A stretch of DNA of 64,000 nucleotides from Colocasia esculenta (GCA_014218235.1 CM024760.1:9962049-10026048); one strand, 5' to 3'. Shown: positions 23,601 through 35,915, counted from the stretch's first letter. The notes: generated from the letters alone by a model not told the origin. Numbers and translations: made by a program.

Positions 23601-24267
23601 GCAAAGTGAGGAGGGTGACAATTGACACGTTTCTCTTACGGGAAGGTAACAAGGGGTCTTCCGACTCATCATTCAACAATCTAAAGATCTCTCTCTTCGT
23701 CGAGTGTTGTTTCTTTCTCTTGAAACGGATCTTTGTCAAGTCCAAATCTTATTTCTCCCGGTTGCGTAGAAAAAAGGTTTTGAATTATTTTTTTCTGTTG
23801 GTTTTGTTCGATTAAGTTACTTTACGTAGGTTACCGTTTTTCGGAAGGGTTGACTGTTGAGAAGCTATGAGAATGGTATTGAATGTCCCCTATTTATGAG
23901 AATATACTTAATTGCTTACAGCCATGTTCTGCCCGCCTAATAAAAGTGTAAATATCAAGACTAGAACGGAAAAAGGAAAAAGGATATGATCTAATGCATT
24001 TGCCTTCGCCCATGTGGGTACAATATGTATATATATATGTAAATAATGGTTTAGTTGGGCCTTCTATGTATATTAAGGTTGATAGAGCTGGCCCAAAATT
24101 TAAAAAGTCTAGAGATGGTCTTACTTTAAGATTTAAAGTTAAGTGATCAGATAGATGATTGAATGATGGGATCGAAATTGGTCGACGATATTTTGAGTTT
24201 ACAAGAAATTAATTTTGAGGTGGAGTTCAGAGAGTTGACTTTCCATATTTAAGTCAAAGATTGACAT

Positions 24268-24270
<3 letters not shown>
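23601..24270. other. AT-rich intergenic DNA
   Basis: No gene or transposon boundary recognised apart from the flanking repeats. Confidence 0.45.

Positions 24271-24349
<79 letters not shown>
24271..24349. repeat. GA microsatellite (about 39 units)
   Basis: A nearly pure GA run immediately left of solo LTR A. GAGAGAGAGAGA continues on the far side of that LTR at 27561, so the LTR inserted into a GA tract. Confidence 0.95.
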
Positions 24350-24351
<2 letters not shown>

Positions 24352-27300
24352 TATGTGTGTATGACGACCCTGGATATCTATACCCAATAAAGGTCTATAT
24401 CCAGATCTGCCTCCCGTGAACGGACCGAAGTCTCGCAAGGGATAGCTCGTACACGTGTGCAAGAAGAATATAAAAGACAAACCACAACAGTAAGAGACAC
24501 AAGAAAGGATATGTGCTCATATCTGCAAATACAAATTACATCTGTCCCATTACATTATTACATGTCCAAATTAAGAAGAGTACAACTACCTGGGCATACC
24601 CCGAGGGAGCACAAGCTCGCACAACTCTACTAACACTACTGCTGGTGGTACAAGTCTGGCACAACACCTCCTCAAGCGACACCAACGGTAAACCCTGAAA
24701 AGACTGTAAGGGAGTGAGTCTCAACAAGTCACTGGCTCAGCAGTGAACCACCTACAACGACACACCACACAGAAGAACCTCAACCCCAACGGGTCTCATT
24801 GGCAACACCGGAAGCCAAACCATTTCATGCTCACAACATAGCATAATTAACAGTTACTAAACATGTCTAACTCAGTTGCTACAAATCTCGGAAAGACGAA
24901 GAGACAACAACATCATTAGTCCATTCAATAACTGTAAAGCCTAGGCCACAAGCCTCACAGGCACACCACCTCAACAACTGGTCGCCTAAGCTGTAAGCCA
25001 CACAGGCAAAGCATTGTCTAAGCTACTAGCTTCACTGGCAAACCTCTACACACATATGGGTAACAGGATTGCTAACCAAGAGCTATTCCTTTATACCCTT
25101 AAACTACGATATATCGAATATCACACCTAAATCACAGGACTGACTACCACAGTGTCAATCCATCACACACTAAACCATAATCGGAAGCTTACCCATAAAG
25201 GGATAAAACACAACAAGTGGAAGGTCTTACCACACGACCCCCACAGAACACAGCTCCACCTCAACACCTGAAAAAGATTAGTACACAAGGTAGCACGAGA
25301 AACCAACACCCACAAAGGCACAGGTACCCACCACCACGAGGTACCACCACAGAAACACAAACACAATTGTGCCACCACTAGGGCACACCACAACTAGTGA
25401 GTCTTTACTCACCAAGCACAACGACAACTGTGCCAACATCATGGCACACCTCAACCGGTAGAACCACAACCAAAACACACTTTTGCCATTAGCAAAGCAC
25501 GAGCCGGAAAGCACGACGCCACCACACGGGACAGATTACTGGTTCATGACACCAGTATCCAACCCGGACAACACAACACAAGAACAACCTCTCAGTCTCG
25601 CAGTCACGGACGAAAGGTCCAACTGCAGCTCCACAACACAAGTAACGCTAAAGAACTGTGGAGACCAACCAAACCACCACAACCTACAGGTCACACACCC
25701 TGCAGGCCCATGCCTAGCACCTTTAGAGACTCTGGCCCGAGCTCTCTAAAGTGAGACACTGGAAAACAGGACTAGCTGGGGACCAGTACGTCTACTGGTG
25801 TCTGTAACCTCCAGCTACGAGCGCGCTACAAGTGACTAAACACAAACTCTCACAAGTCACTGTCCCACTGCCGTCTTTCCCTCAACCGGACGACAACTCT
25901 CCCCGAGAGTGAGGGTGTCCAGGAAGACGACAAGACCTCGATGGTACCACTGCACCAGGACAAAACCTCGAGCACACCCACGTGCTTGGCTCACACAGAA
26001 CCTGGGGCTCCCAACTGAAGAGGCATTCTGGAATAGGCGTCGGACCACCAAACTCAGCAATGCACAATCCATGATATATACTTATACATTCTTTATTACA
26101 ATTCACAGTACAAACGTAAGGACTAGCTTAACTTAGTCATCTCGTGACTCACAAGCTGTCCTACACCAGCATACACTTAGATCCCGATAGTCAATCATAC
26201 TTGGCTCATCATTGGTCATCAGATGACCTCCTTGCCACATATATACCATATACATTAATTACACGGTAACCTTTAATCTTACTTGCATTATAGTACTTAA
26301 ACCATCTCTATTAATCCGCATAGGACACTACAGGACTTAGGCTAGGTTCACACTTGAACCATCATTGTCTAGCCACCACGACAATCAGTGCATGTGCCAT
26401 ACACACATACATACGAAGCACCACTACAACGAAGTATGTGCCATGCACATCCTCAAACCACGATAACACACACAATTACTCAAATAACATACTTTAAAGG
26501 TGTTACAGATGCCAATGCACCACACACCACATTAACACCACATCGATTATGTAAACAACCTACTACTATGTAGGTAACTTGCTCATAGAGTTTCACGGGT
26601 GACAATGCACCTCTTCTCATAGCCATATACTTTAAACAACGATAAACAAAGTACCAAGAGTATGCAAAACAAAACCCTCGGTTGCTGTCGCGACAGAGGC
26701 CAGGACCGCCTTCTGATCGCGACACCACGATACGGCGCGACAAGAAACCCTAACGCGGTCATGCGGCCTACCGCGACAAGGTCGCGACACCCTGGACCAC
26801 CGCCTTCTCAGGATCCGGAAACCATCTCCTGATCATTCATGCAAACCACCCTAAACATGATTTCAATATGGTTTTCATGCTCATTTCACCTCCTAGACAT
26901 GGTATCTACTGTTCTTAAAGCAGTAAACAAACCAATAAGCAATCCACGCAATCAAACATGGTAGAATCTCCCTACCTCCAAGAAGAACGCTCAAACCGGC
27001 TACGGCACGGCGTCTCCCCCGCTCCAAGCAACGTTCCCACGTCGAGAGCGCGACGAGAACACCACAGAAACGCCTAATCGCCCCGAACAGCCGCAACAGC
27101 TCCTTCCCTGGTCGAGCAGAGCTTGGGGAAAGCTCTGTTCGGCCAAACCCTTTTTAAAAACCGAACAGCGGTTACTAACGCGACACCCATAACCGTCGCG
27201 ACCAGATTGCGACAGCCTCAAGCGTCGCCTTCCCACTCCCGACGTCAGCAGCCCCGCCCGTGCGCGACACGCGGCACGCATACAGACGTCGACACCAAAC

Positions 27301-27560
27301 AGCGGCAACCTTAACGTGACCCCCGAGACCGACGCGTTCAGAACGCGGCCTACACCACCGTCGCGTTCACACTCTGTGAACCAACGGGCACTCCGGACCC
27401 TACCTGCCGGCCCACTAAGCTTCACACAACGTGCGGAAATCTCAACAAAGGCCCAATGACCCCATATTGGCCATGAGCACCACATCAAAACCAATAAACA
27501 CAGATCCAAACTACCACTAATCCACGATCCGCGAAGATCCAAGAAATGCGATACGTTACA
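24350..27560 (-). mobile_element. solo LTR A (same family as LTRs B and C)
   Basis: The LTR runs from TGTATGTGTGTATGACG to CGTTACA and is bounded by GAGAG on both sides (24345-24349 and 27561-27565). It is homologous along its length to B (35930-38823) and C (50168-53061), for example in the shared block around CCGAAGTCTCGCAAGGGATA, but is longer and more diverged. No internal region adjoins it, so it is a solo LTR left by LTR-LTR recombination. Orientation follows B and C, whose primer-binding sites show they read on the minus strand. Open frames within it are not conserved genes. Confidence 0.8.
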
Positions 27561-27565
27561 GAGAG

Positions 27566-27899
27566 AGAGAGAACTAGGGCCGAGAGATCTTACTAGTTCC
27601 ATCATCTTTATTTGTGACTGTAGGATTGATTTTATGAGGAGAAATGAGAGAGGATGTGTGGTTTCTTCTCTGAGATTTTACGAGAGGTTGTGGTATTTCT
27701 CTTTAGATGTGTGTTAATTAGACTTGAACGTGTTTTGGCCATCTCTTTGATCGTAGATTGAATGTGTGTTGACCGTGTTTTGATTGCTTCGCGTAGTTAT
27801 CACGATGTTGACCTTAGCCATTGGAGGCTCACAGTGGCAATAATCGATTATCAGGGGTCCAAAATTGATTTGGGATTGTTGGGGGGTTGGGGGGGGGGG
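27566..27899. other. spacer between solo LTR A and LTR G1
   Basis: No gene. The piece around 27827-27865 (CACAGTGGCAATAATCGATT) resembles sequence on the other side of G1 at about 34077-34120. It ends in a G-rich run. Confidence 0.45.
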
Positions 27900-28677
27900 T
27901 ATCATCTCGAGTTTTGGTTTCCCTTGTAGTTGTTCTTGGGATCGCGACAGATCGGTGTGTCGCGTTCTGAACGCGACGTGTTCCGTGTCGCCATCTGGTT
28001 GACAAGGCGACAGCCCCCGTGTTGCGTTCCTGTTGTTTGTGGCTGGTGTGCCATGTGTCCGCACTCTTGTGTATGAAGACGACGTGCCAGTTGTCGCATT
28101 CACCTGAAACACATGCATGCGTGACACGTGGTCTAGAGGCTGTCTACCTGTCAAAAGTTCTGTCGGAACTTTTGAGAAGGCGACAAGGTGCCTATTGCGT
28201 TCTGATGAGAACGCGACTCTCTTCTTGTCGCGACCTCAATCCTGAGGCCTTAAGGCATGCAGTTACATCTTTCTTCCTCTTCCTCCTTCCTTCTCCCCTC
28301 TCCACGGTGGGGGAGCTTCCCCTCTCCCTTCTCAGGTGTTTTGGGTGTGGTGGAGATGTCGGTGTGCTCGTGGCGGAGCGTTGGAGCGGCATAGAGCGAG
28401 GAGGAGACGGCCATTCTGACGTGAAGGGCCCCAACGGGTCTAGCTCTTCAATTCTCTGTAGGGATCTCTTGCTCTCTCTTACTGTCTTGAGGAGATGGAG
28501 CTTGTTTTGAGCTATCCTTCTTGTGCTTGAGGCTTACTTGTGGTTTTGTACGACAGAATGCTTGTCGGTGGTGCTTCCTCTTGTGTGGTTTAGTTCCTTG
28601 TGGTTTGTGGGCGAGGAGAGGTGGCATTGGTGCCCCTCGAGTCTTTTTCCGTTTTACTTAGTGTGTTGCTCTCTTCC

Positions 28678-28678
<1 letters not shown>

Positions 28679-28710
<32 letters not shown>
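28679..28710. repeat. poly-C run of 32 bases
   Basis: A homopolymer inside LTR G1. Length is likely to vary between individuals and is prone to sequencing or assembly error. Confidence 0.9.
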
Positions 28711-28711
<1 letters not shown>

Positions 28712-29428
28712 CTTCTTCTGTGGCTTTGTAGCTTGGGGGATCGTGGGATCGCCCCCATCCTGGGTTTGGGCTTTTGTCTGAGGTCGCGACAGATTACTTG
28801 TCGTGACATCAAAAGAAGATGATGAGGAACCTATCACGTTCTGGTGGTGACAGGTTGGCCGTCGCATTCCCCTTTGCCCTCATGTTTCCCCATTTCCAGT
28901 CTTGGTGGGGGTGGCATGTGTCCAAGTTGGTTAGAGGGGGGTCTCCGCAACTTGGAATGGGGCTCGTCTTCCAGTTAGTGGTTTATCTCCGTGGTTTCCT
29001 TGGGTGTGGGCCATGGGGTGGTTCTGCCCCAAGGGTCCTGCCTTCAGACGAGGAACGTGACGGGTCGATACGTCGCGTTCAGCATTTGAAGGCGACACCC
29101 TGCTTGTCGTGTGTGGTGTTCTTTGTGGTCGCTCGTCACTCTTCCTGGGAGGTTGTAGGCAGAAGTCAGTGGCTAGCGAGCAGAGGGAGTGGCCCATGTG
29201 TCCTCCTTTTTACTGCCAGTGGCGGTGGCTTGGTTGCTGTTGTTGTGACGACGTTTCCTTTACAGTGTTTCCAAGTGCGTCTCGTTGCCCTAGCTTGCAC
29301 GGTTGTAACATCCCGTGTTTTGGTTGCCTTGTTGTTGATCTTGGAATCGCGACGGATCGAGCTGTCGCGTTCTGAACGCGACGTGTTCCGTGTCGCCTTC
29401 TGGTTGAGAAGGCGACGGCCCCTGTGTC

Positions 29429-29879
29429 TAGGGGTGTTCACGGTTCGGTTCGATTTTCTCCATTTTTGGGAGAAACCGAACAGAACCGAATTTACTGTTT
29501 GAACCGAACCGAACCGAACCGGTTCGGTTCAAACCGAAATATTACATTTCTGACATTTTTTAAATATTCTTATGATATGTTTGGCGTTTTTATGACATTT
29601 TACAGGAAAAACTGTTAAAAAGACAGTTTTTTTGGCGGTTGTGAGTTTCGAACTCGCGACCGCCATGCGCGTGGAGGGCGCGTGAAGGCGCCTTCCACTG
29701 CGCTACTTTTTTGTTTAATTCTATTATTTATATAATTATATATAGGTATTCGGTTTATTTCGGTTTCCCAGCCAAAAACCGAACCGAACCACCCAGCTCA
29801 TGAAACCGAACCGAGCCGAACCGAATCGGTCGGTTCGGTTCGGTTATTTTCGGTTTGGACCAAATAGTGAACAACCCTA
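29429..29879. mobile_element. hAT-type MITE inserted in LTR G2
   Basis: The 13-bp terminal inverted repeats TAGGGGTGTTCAC and GTGAACAACCCTA are flanked by an 8-bp target duplication with one mismatch (CCTGTGTC at 29421-29428, CTTGTGTC at 29880-29887). An 8-bp TSD with TAGGG ends is the hAT pattern. The subterminal regions are arrays of CCGAAC/GGTTCGG words. No transposase is encoded. The middle contains a tRNA-like segment (29634-29705). Confidence 0.85.
29634..29705 (-). other. tRNA-like segment inside the hAT MITE
   Basis: On the minus strand it begins GTAGCGCAGTGGAAGGCGCC, which matches the tRNA D-arm/A-box (4-bp GCGC stem, AGTGG loop). It continues to GGTCGCGAGTTCGAAAC, a perfect B-box with a TTCGAAA T-loop and a T-stem in which 4 of 5 positions pair. 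The anticodon arm does not fold and no acceptor stem forms, so it is not a functional tRNA but a tRNA-derived, SINE-like promoter module. Confidence 0.6.
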
Positions 29880-32800
29880 CTTGTGTCACGTTCTTGTGGT
29901 CGTCTGTGGCTGGTGTGCCATGTGTCCGCACTCATGTGTGTGAAGGCGACGTGCCAGTTGTCACGTTCACCTGAGGCGCCTGCATGTGTGACACGTGGCC
30001 TGGGGGTTGTCTGTCTGTCAGAAGACCTGTCAGAACTTTTGAGAAGGCGACAAGATGCTTGTCGCGTTCTGGTTAAGAACAGGACGCCTATCTTGTCACG
30101 ACCTCAGTCTCGAGATCTTAAGGCTGGCAGGCATCTCTTTCTTCTTCTTTCTTCTCTTGTCGCGACCTCAGTCTCGAGGTCTTAAGGCTGGCAGGCATCT
30201 CTTTCTTCTTCTTTCTTCTCCTTCCTCCCTTCCCTTATCCTCTCCGCGGTGGGGGAGCTTCCCCTCTCCTTTCTCAGGCGGTTTGGGCGTGGAGGTGCCG
30301 GCGTGCTCGTGGCGGAGCGTGGGAGCAAGGAGGAGGCGGCCAATCCGACATGAAGGGCCCCAACGGGTCTGGCTCGTCATTTCACTATAGGGAGCTCTTG
30401 CTCTCTCTTGCTATCTTGAGGAGATGGAGCTTATTTTGGGCTATCCTCCCTGTGCTCGAGGTTTGCTTGTGATTTAGCATGGGAGAAAGCTTGCCGGTGG
30501 TGCTCCCTCTTATGTGGTGGTTTAGTTCTTGTGATTTGTGGGCGAGGAGAGGTGGCATTGTTGCCCCTCGAGCCATTTTCAGTTCCTCTCTAGGTGTGCT
30601 CTTCTTCCTCCCCTCTTTGGGGGTTGTATTGTAGCTTGGGGGACTTTGGTTTGGCCCCCATTCGTGGTTTGGGCTTCTGTCTGAGGTCGTGATAGGTTAG
30701 TTGTCGCGACACCAGTCAGAATGCGACGTGCAATTTGTCGCATTCTGATGGCGACAAGTTGGCTGTCGCGTTCCCCTTTGCCCTTTTGTTTCCCTATTTC
30801 CAGTCTTGGTGGGGATGGCTCGTGTCTAAGTTGGTTAGAGGGAGGTCTCCCCAACTTGGCACGGGGCTTGTCTTCCTGTTTTGGTGGCTTGCCACTGTGG
30901 TTCCTTTGGGTGTGGGTCTTGGGGTGGTTCTGCCCTAAGGGTCCTACCTTCAAATGAGGAACACGACGAGTCGATACGTCGCACTCTGAATCTGAAGGCG
31001 ACACCTCCTTTGTCTCCTTCTGGTGGCGACAGGTCTCTTGTCGCGTTCTGGAGTCTTCGGGTCGCGAAGATTTACTTGTCGCATTCTGCTTTCGGTGTTG
31101 TTTGGCTACGGGTCTGTTGACCTGCTTGGGGTTCGACCTTCTGATGCTGAACGCGACGGGTCGATATGTCGCATTCAGATCAGAAGGCTACACCCCTGGT
31201 CGTCACCTTCTGGTTCAGAAGGCGACGCTCATGTGGTCGCGTTCTTGTTGCCAAGTTTCTGGCCGTAGTGTGTGTGTCGGGGTTGGCCGACGGTCCTTCT
31301 GGGTGTTCCAGGAGGGGTGTCGTGCATGTCTGTGCCGGCTGGGCTTGTCTTAGTTACAAGCCAGTGGTGTCGTTTGCTTGTTGTGTTTGCCCCACCTGTT
31401 CTCTGTTCGCCCGGTGCTTGGCACTCGAGGGCTTGTCCGTTGTAGAGGTTTCACTGTTACCTGGACCCCCAGTCCCCGCGCTCGTTGAGGGAGTTCTCCA
31501 AGCGGTGGGCAAGCTTGAGCTCAGACTCTGGTAGCAGAGGGGAAAACAGTGGTGGATAGTGACGTAGAGTCGTTTGTAGAGCTCTCTTAGCTGAGTCTGG
31601 GTTGTCGAGGTGGTTTGGTTGTTCTTCCAGCACAGATCAGCTAGTCCTTCTCACTGCCTCTCTCGGCGTTGGTTCCGGATCCACGTCGCGGTGTCAGGCA
31701 TGGGGCCGCAGCTCGGTCGGGCTGCGGTTGTTCATTGTGGTGTTCTCTGTGGTGGCTCACTGGCCTCACTCTTTTGGGGAGGTTGTAGGTAGAAGCCGGT
31801 GGCTGGCGAGCAGAGGAGTGGCCGGTGTGTCCTCCTCTTAGCTACCAGTGGCGGTGGCATTGGTTGCTCTTATCGTGACGACATTTCTTTCACGTTGTTT
31901 CCAAGTGTGTCTCGTTGTCCTAGCCTGCACGGTGGTTGTAGCCTAGCTGTGTCTAGCTTCCGTGGGCATTGTCGATCTGGCCTCGTTGGCCTGTGCTTAT
32001 GGCGATTTCCGCATCGCGTGTTCTCTCGGGGTGCCTTGTGCAGGCACCCAACCGCTGTTTCCATAATCTGTTCCTTGGTGCCGTCCGTGGTGGCACCGAC
32101 GTGTGTAGTTCTCTGACCTCGTGGCATGTCCGGGGTCCAGGGTGGTTCTACTTGTGGACCCTCGACCTTGTGGAGGTCCGTGGTGGCCGTGTTTGTGGTG
32201 AGACGTTCTTCTCACGTGGCTACTCAGTGTTGTTCGTGGCGACACCTGTCTGCATGCCTTACCTCGTGGAGGTCTGGGATGGCTGTGCTGGCATGGTGAA
32301 ACTCGAGTCTCACGTGGTTGCTCCGGTGTTCCGTGAGCTCTTTGTCTCGGCAGGTGCGTGCCAAGGGTTGCTTCCGCATGTTTTCTGACTTTTCTGGTTT
32401 TACGGGAGTCGTGTCTGGCCCGACCCTGGTTGTTGGTCATGGCGTTACTCTGTTTCGTTGCTTTGTAGTACTTTGCAGTAGGTGTTTCTCGCTTTACTAC
32501 TTTCTAGAGTAGTTGCTTCCGCTTTCCTTTGGAGTTCCTACCGCTTTGGCTAGTAAGGGACTGATTATCTCTACTGAACCTTGTTCGCGAGGCTCACCCC
32601 CCTACTTTCTTCAGGTAGGGACTCGCTGTCGCAGGAGTTCGTTGCCAGACGGTTGTGGTGGCAGTTTGTTATGCCGTGCGTTTCCAGTAGTATGAGTTGT
32701 GAGCGTGAGCGCTCTTGTACTGTGTGAGTTGAGAGTTGACTTTTTGCAAGTCCTCGGGATATGCCTCTTAAGGATTGCCTCTTTCTTTCTGTACCTGTAC

Positions 32801-34045
32801 TTTTATTTGGGACATGTTGTACATAATTTCCTTATTAATGTACGAGCTTTCTTGTTATAGTTATTTGAATTCATTGCTTATCTCACTGGACTAAATTCTA
32901 ACCCTTCTGAGTCTTCATATTTGTGGGTGGCAGTGCGACCTTCGGGGTCCCTAGCGAGGGTCCGGAAAGTCGGGTCGTTACAACGGTGGTTGTAGCCTGG
33001 CCATATCTAGTTTTTGTGGGCATCGTTGGTCTAGCCTTGTTGGCCCATACTTGTGGTGTCTTCCGCGTTGGGTGTGCACTCGGGGTGCCTTATGCAGGCA
33101 CCCAACCATTTTTCTATAGTTCCGTTCTTGGTGCCAGTTCATGTTGGCACCCGCTTGTGTGGTTTCCCGACCTCGCGGTGTGTCCGGGGTTCGGGATGGT
33201 TCTGCTTATTGGCCCTCGACCCTGTGGAGGTTTGAGGTGACCGTGTTTGTGGTTAGACATCCTTCTCACGTGGTTGCTCGATGTCCCCCGTGGAGACACC
33301 TGTCTTTGCCTTCCTGACCACGCGGAGGTCTGGGATGGCAGTGCTTGTGTCGTGAGACTCTGGTCTCACATGGTTGCTCCGATGTTTCGTGAGCTCTTTG
33401 TCTCGGCGTGTGTGTGCCGAGGGTTGCTTCCGCATCATGTCCGACTCCGCTGTTTCTGTAGGAGTCGTGTGTGGCCCGACCTAGTTGGAGGTCATGGCGT
33501 TACTCTATTTCTGTTGTTTTGCAGTAGCTAGTTTAATAGTTTAGTAGTTTTCTTTAGTTATTGCTTTCTAGTGTAGTTTGCTTCCGTGTTCTTTGGAGTT
33601 CCTGCTGCTCTGGCTGATAAGGAATTGGTTATCCTTACTGAGCCTTGTTCGCGAGCCTCACCCCCTACTTTTTTCAGATAGGGACTCGCTGTCGCAGGAG
33701 TTCGTTGCCGAACAATTGTGGTGGCAGTTTGTTACGCTGTGCGTTGCCAGCAGTGTGTTTGTATGAGCGTGTGAGCTCTTGTATTGTGTGAGTTGAAAGT
33801 TACCTTTTTGCAAGTCCTCGGGGTATGCCCCTTAAGGATTGCACTTTTATTTCTGTACCTGTACTTTTATGTGGGACATGCTATACATAATTTCCTTATT
33901 AATGTACAGACTTTCTTGTTATAGTTATTTGAATTCATTTCTTATCTCACTGAACTAAATTCTAACCCTTTCGGGTCTTCGGATCCGTGGGTGGCGGTGC
34001 GACCTTCGAGGTCCCTGACGGGGGTCCGGGAGGTCGGGTCGTTAT

Positions 34046-34617
34046 AGTGCTTGTGCGGTACTTAGTCACTAAAGGCACACAGTGGCAGTAATCAATTATC
34101 AAGGGGTCGATAATTGATTGTCGAGGGGCCCTTGCATGGTACTTATGGTGAGAATGTCGCAATGATTGTTGGGCTCCGATCAGACTAAGCTACACCTATC
34201 AGCCATTGGGCTCGGGTTGGACGACAACAATCCATTAAAAATTATGAGGACTAATACTTGAATAGCATGCTCATCAAGTTTCTTTTTTTGAAAGTTAAAG
34301 GTAAATTGTGAATTAAACAGGTTAGTGTTCTTTAGCTAGTAGTTCCAATAAAAGAACAAATATAATGGTCGGTTTTGAGATTAATTCAAAAGATTCCTTA
34401 AAGATTAAGTGAGGAGCTAGGTGGGACAAGAAACTGATGCAAGTGTACGAGGTAAAGTGTGTGTATCCTTTTGTTATGTTTCTACTTTAGTTTATATACG
34501 ATCTTCATGGAGAGTCTCTGAAAGCATTCGTTTTCTCTTTACATTGCGAAAATTATGGTCTTAATAGAGTTGTGATCTCAATGTCCTTTTCAGTATCCAT
34601 GCCTTTATAAAAGTTAA
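34046..34617. other. spacer between G1 and the Mutator-type MITE
   Basis: AT-rich DNA with no gene. The first 80 bases resemble the left flank of G1. Confidence 0.45.
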
Positions 34618-34626
34618 TTTTCTAAT

Positions 34627-35566
34627 GAGTAATGCTAGCTGCATGTACACCCGGGTATAAATTTCACGCTGGAATCGCCGGGGCGTGCTCGCTTGGGCCA
34701 CGTGGAAAGCGCTCACGTCAGCAACCCAGCACACGTCACTACTAGCACGCACGTCTTCTCGAGACCCACCATCATGAAATCGCCCGTCATCATTAAATCC
34801 ACTTTTAGGGCAAATATGATGATCGATTGTACATATTTGTCACCGAAATCAACTTATTTGTCACTAGAAGTGACCTATTTGTCACCGGAATCAACCTATT
34901 TGTCATCACTGGTCACCTATTTCTCACCGGAATCAACTTGTTTGTCACTCCAATTCGTGACTCCATGTGAGTCACTTAAGGCACGAAGTCAACTATTTGT
35001 CACCGAAATTAACTTATTTGTCACTAGAAGAAACATATTTATCACCGGAATCAACTTATTTGTCACTCCAATTCGTGACTCCATGTGAATCACTTAAGGC
35101 ACAAAATCAGCTATTTATCACCGAAATCAACCTATTTGTTACCAGAAGAAACCTATTTTTCACCGGAATCAACCTATTTGTCACTCCAATTCGTGACTCC
35201 ATGTGAATCACTTAAGGCACGAAGTCAGCTATTTGTCACCAGAATCAACTTATTTGTCACCAAAAAGAAACCTATTTGTTACTAGAATCAACCTATTTGT
35301 CACTGGAAGAAACTTAATTCGTGACTCCATGGGAAATTTTGATTTTATGTCCAAAAAGTACATTTTGAGTTAATTAAAATCTCTCTGTAATTGTTGTTTG
35401 CGATGGAGACAGTTTTCATGATGGTGAGCCTTGGGAAGACGCGTACACAGGCGGCGACGTGTGCTAGGCTGCTGACGTGAGTGCTTTACACGTGACCCAA
35501 TCAAGCGCGTCCTGACGATTCCAACGTGAAATTTATACTAGGGTGTACGTGCCATTAGCATTTCTC
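34627..35566. mobile_element. Mutator-type MITE with about 100-bp terminal inverted repeats
   Basis: A perfect 9-bp target duplication TTTTCTAAT flanks the element (34618-34626 and 35567-35575). Ends GAGTAATGCTAGCTGCATGT and, reversed, GAGAAATGCTAATGGCACGT open inverted arms of about 100 bp that contain GTATAAATTTCACG. The interior is a tandem array of about 118-bp units (TCGTGACTCCATGTGA recurring near 34955, 35072, 35191 and 35319). These are built of 21-bp subunits such as CTATTTGTCACCGGAATCAA. It encodes no transposase. The long open frames here (TYLSPES repeats) only reflect the subunit length being a multiple of three. Confidence 0.9.
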
Positions 35567-35877
35567 TTTTCTAATTATTAGATGATCATGAGGGAAGGGA
35601 AAAGCCAATGTGGTAGGAATTAAACATATGCACTAACCGTCTTTCCCTTAGGGATGCTTATTATAGCCATGTAAGTCTACCTTCGATGAACAATTTTATG
35701 AAGTTGTTTAGGTCATGGCAGGCTAGGAAACATGAGTGCCTTCTAAGCTCGAGGAGCATAAGGAAGTTCATTACCTTCATCTGAGTTATCAAGAGATCCT
35801 AAGAAAAGGGTAAGTCTATATGGGTAATCTGGAGTTATCCCTCTTAAACTTGTATTGACATATGTTTGACATATGTT
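35567..35877. other. spacer before LTR B
   Basis: No gene or element recognised. The retrotransposon homology shared with the C side begins only at about 35878. Confidence 0.4.
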
Positions 35878-35915
35878 TGTAACTTCAATGTTTTTCCATA
35901 TTCTAACTGGACCAT

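Larger units (their letters stand above)
29304..32982 (+). mobile_element. solo LTR G2, nested in G1
   Basis: It starts TGTAACATCCCGTG, ends CGGGTCGTTACA, and is flanked by the 5-bp duplication ACGGT (29299-29303 and 32983-32987). The interrupted G1 sequence (CCTAGCTTGCACGGT, then GGTTGTAGCCTGG) reads through once G2 and one TSD are removed. G2 carries its own insertion (hAT-type MITE, 29429-29879) and a 63-bp tandem duplication near 30098-30222. No polyprotein or primer-binding site adjoins it, so it is a solo LTR of about 3.2 kb without the MITE. Confidence 0.85.
27900..34045 (+). mobile_element. LTR G1 (interrupted by G2)
   Basis: G1 is made of 27900-29303 plus 32983-34045; LTR G2 lies between. 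Its first part matches the start of G2 (for example the GTTCTGAACGCGACGTGTTCCG block near 27965 and 29370). Its last part matches the end of G2 (CGGGTCGTTA at both ends). Its own left end is degraded (TATCATCTCGAG against TGTAACATCCCG in G2). Its right end is GTTATA and no TSD is evident, so G1 is the older copy. No polyprotein is present. Confidence 0.75.

Noticed and set aside
24271..24349. Short tandem repeats in the window considered as a CRISPR-like array or centromeric satellite
   Set aside because: They are simple dinucleotide microsatellites in a plant genome, without spacers or long monomers.
27000..27605. 201-residue minus-strand frame
   Set aside because: It lies within solo LTR A and runs past its end into the GA tract. 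No domain is visible and it is not preserved in B or C.
28819..29502. 227-residue + strand frame
   Set aside because: It crosses from LTR G1 through the junction into G2 and the MITE, so it cannot be an ancestral gene.
29634..29705. Functional tRNA gene
   Set aside because: Only the D-arm and T-arm fold. The anticodon arm and acceptor stem cannot pair, so it is recorded as tRNA-like.
34693..35285. 131-, 79- and 66-residue frames of TYLSPES repeats
   Set aside because: They follow from a 21-bp subunit repeat within a Mutator-type MITE and have no homologous protein that I know.
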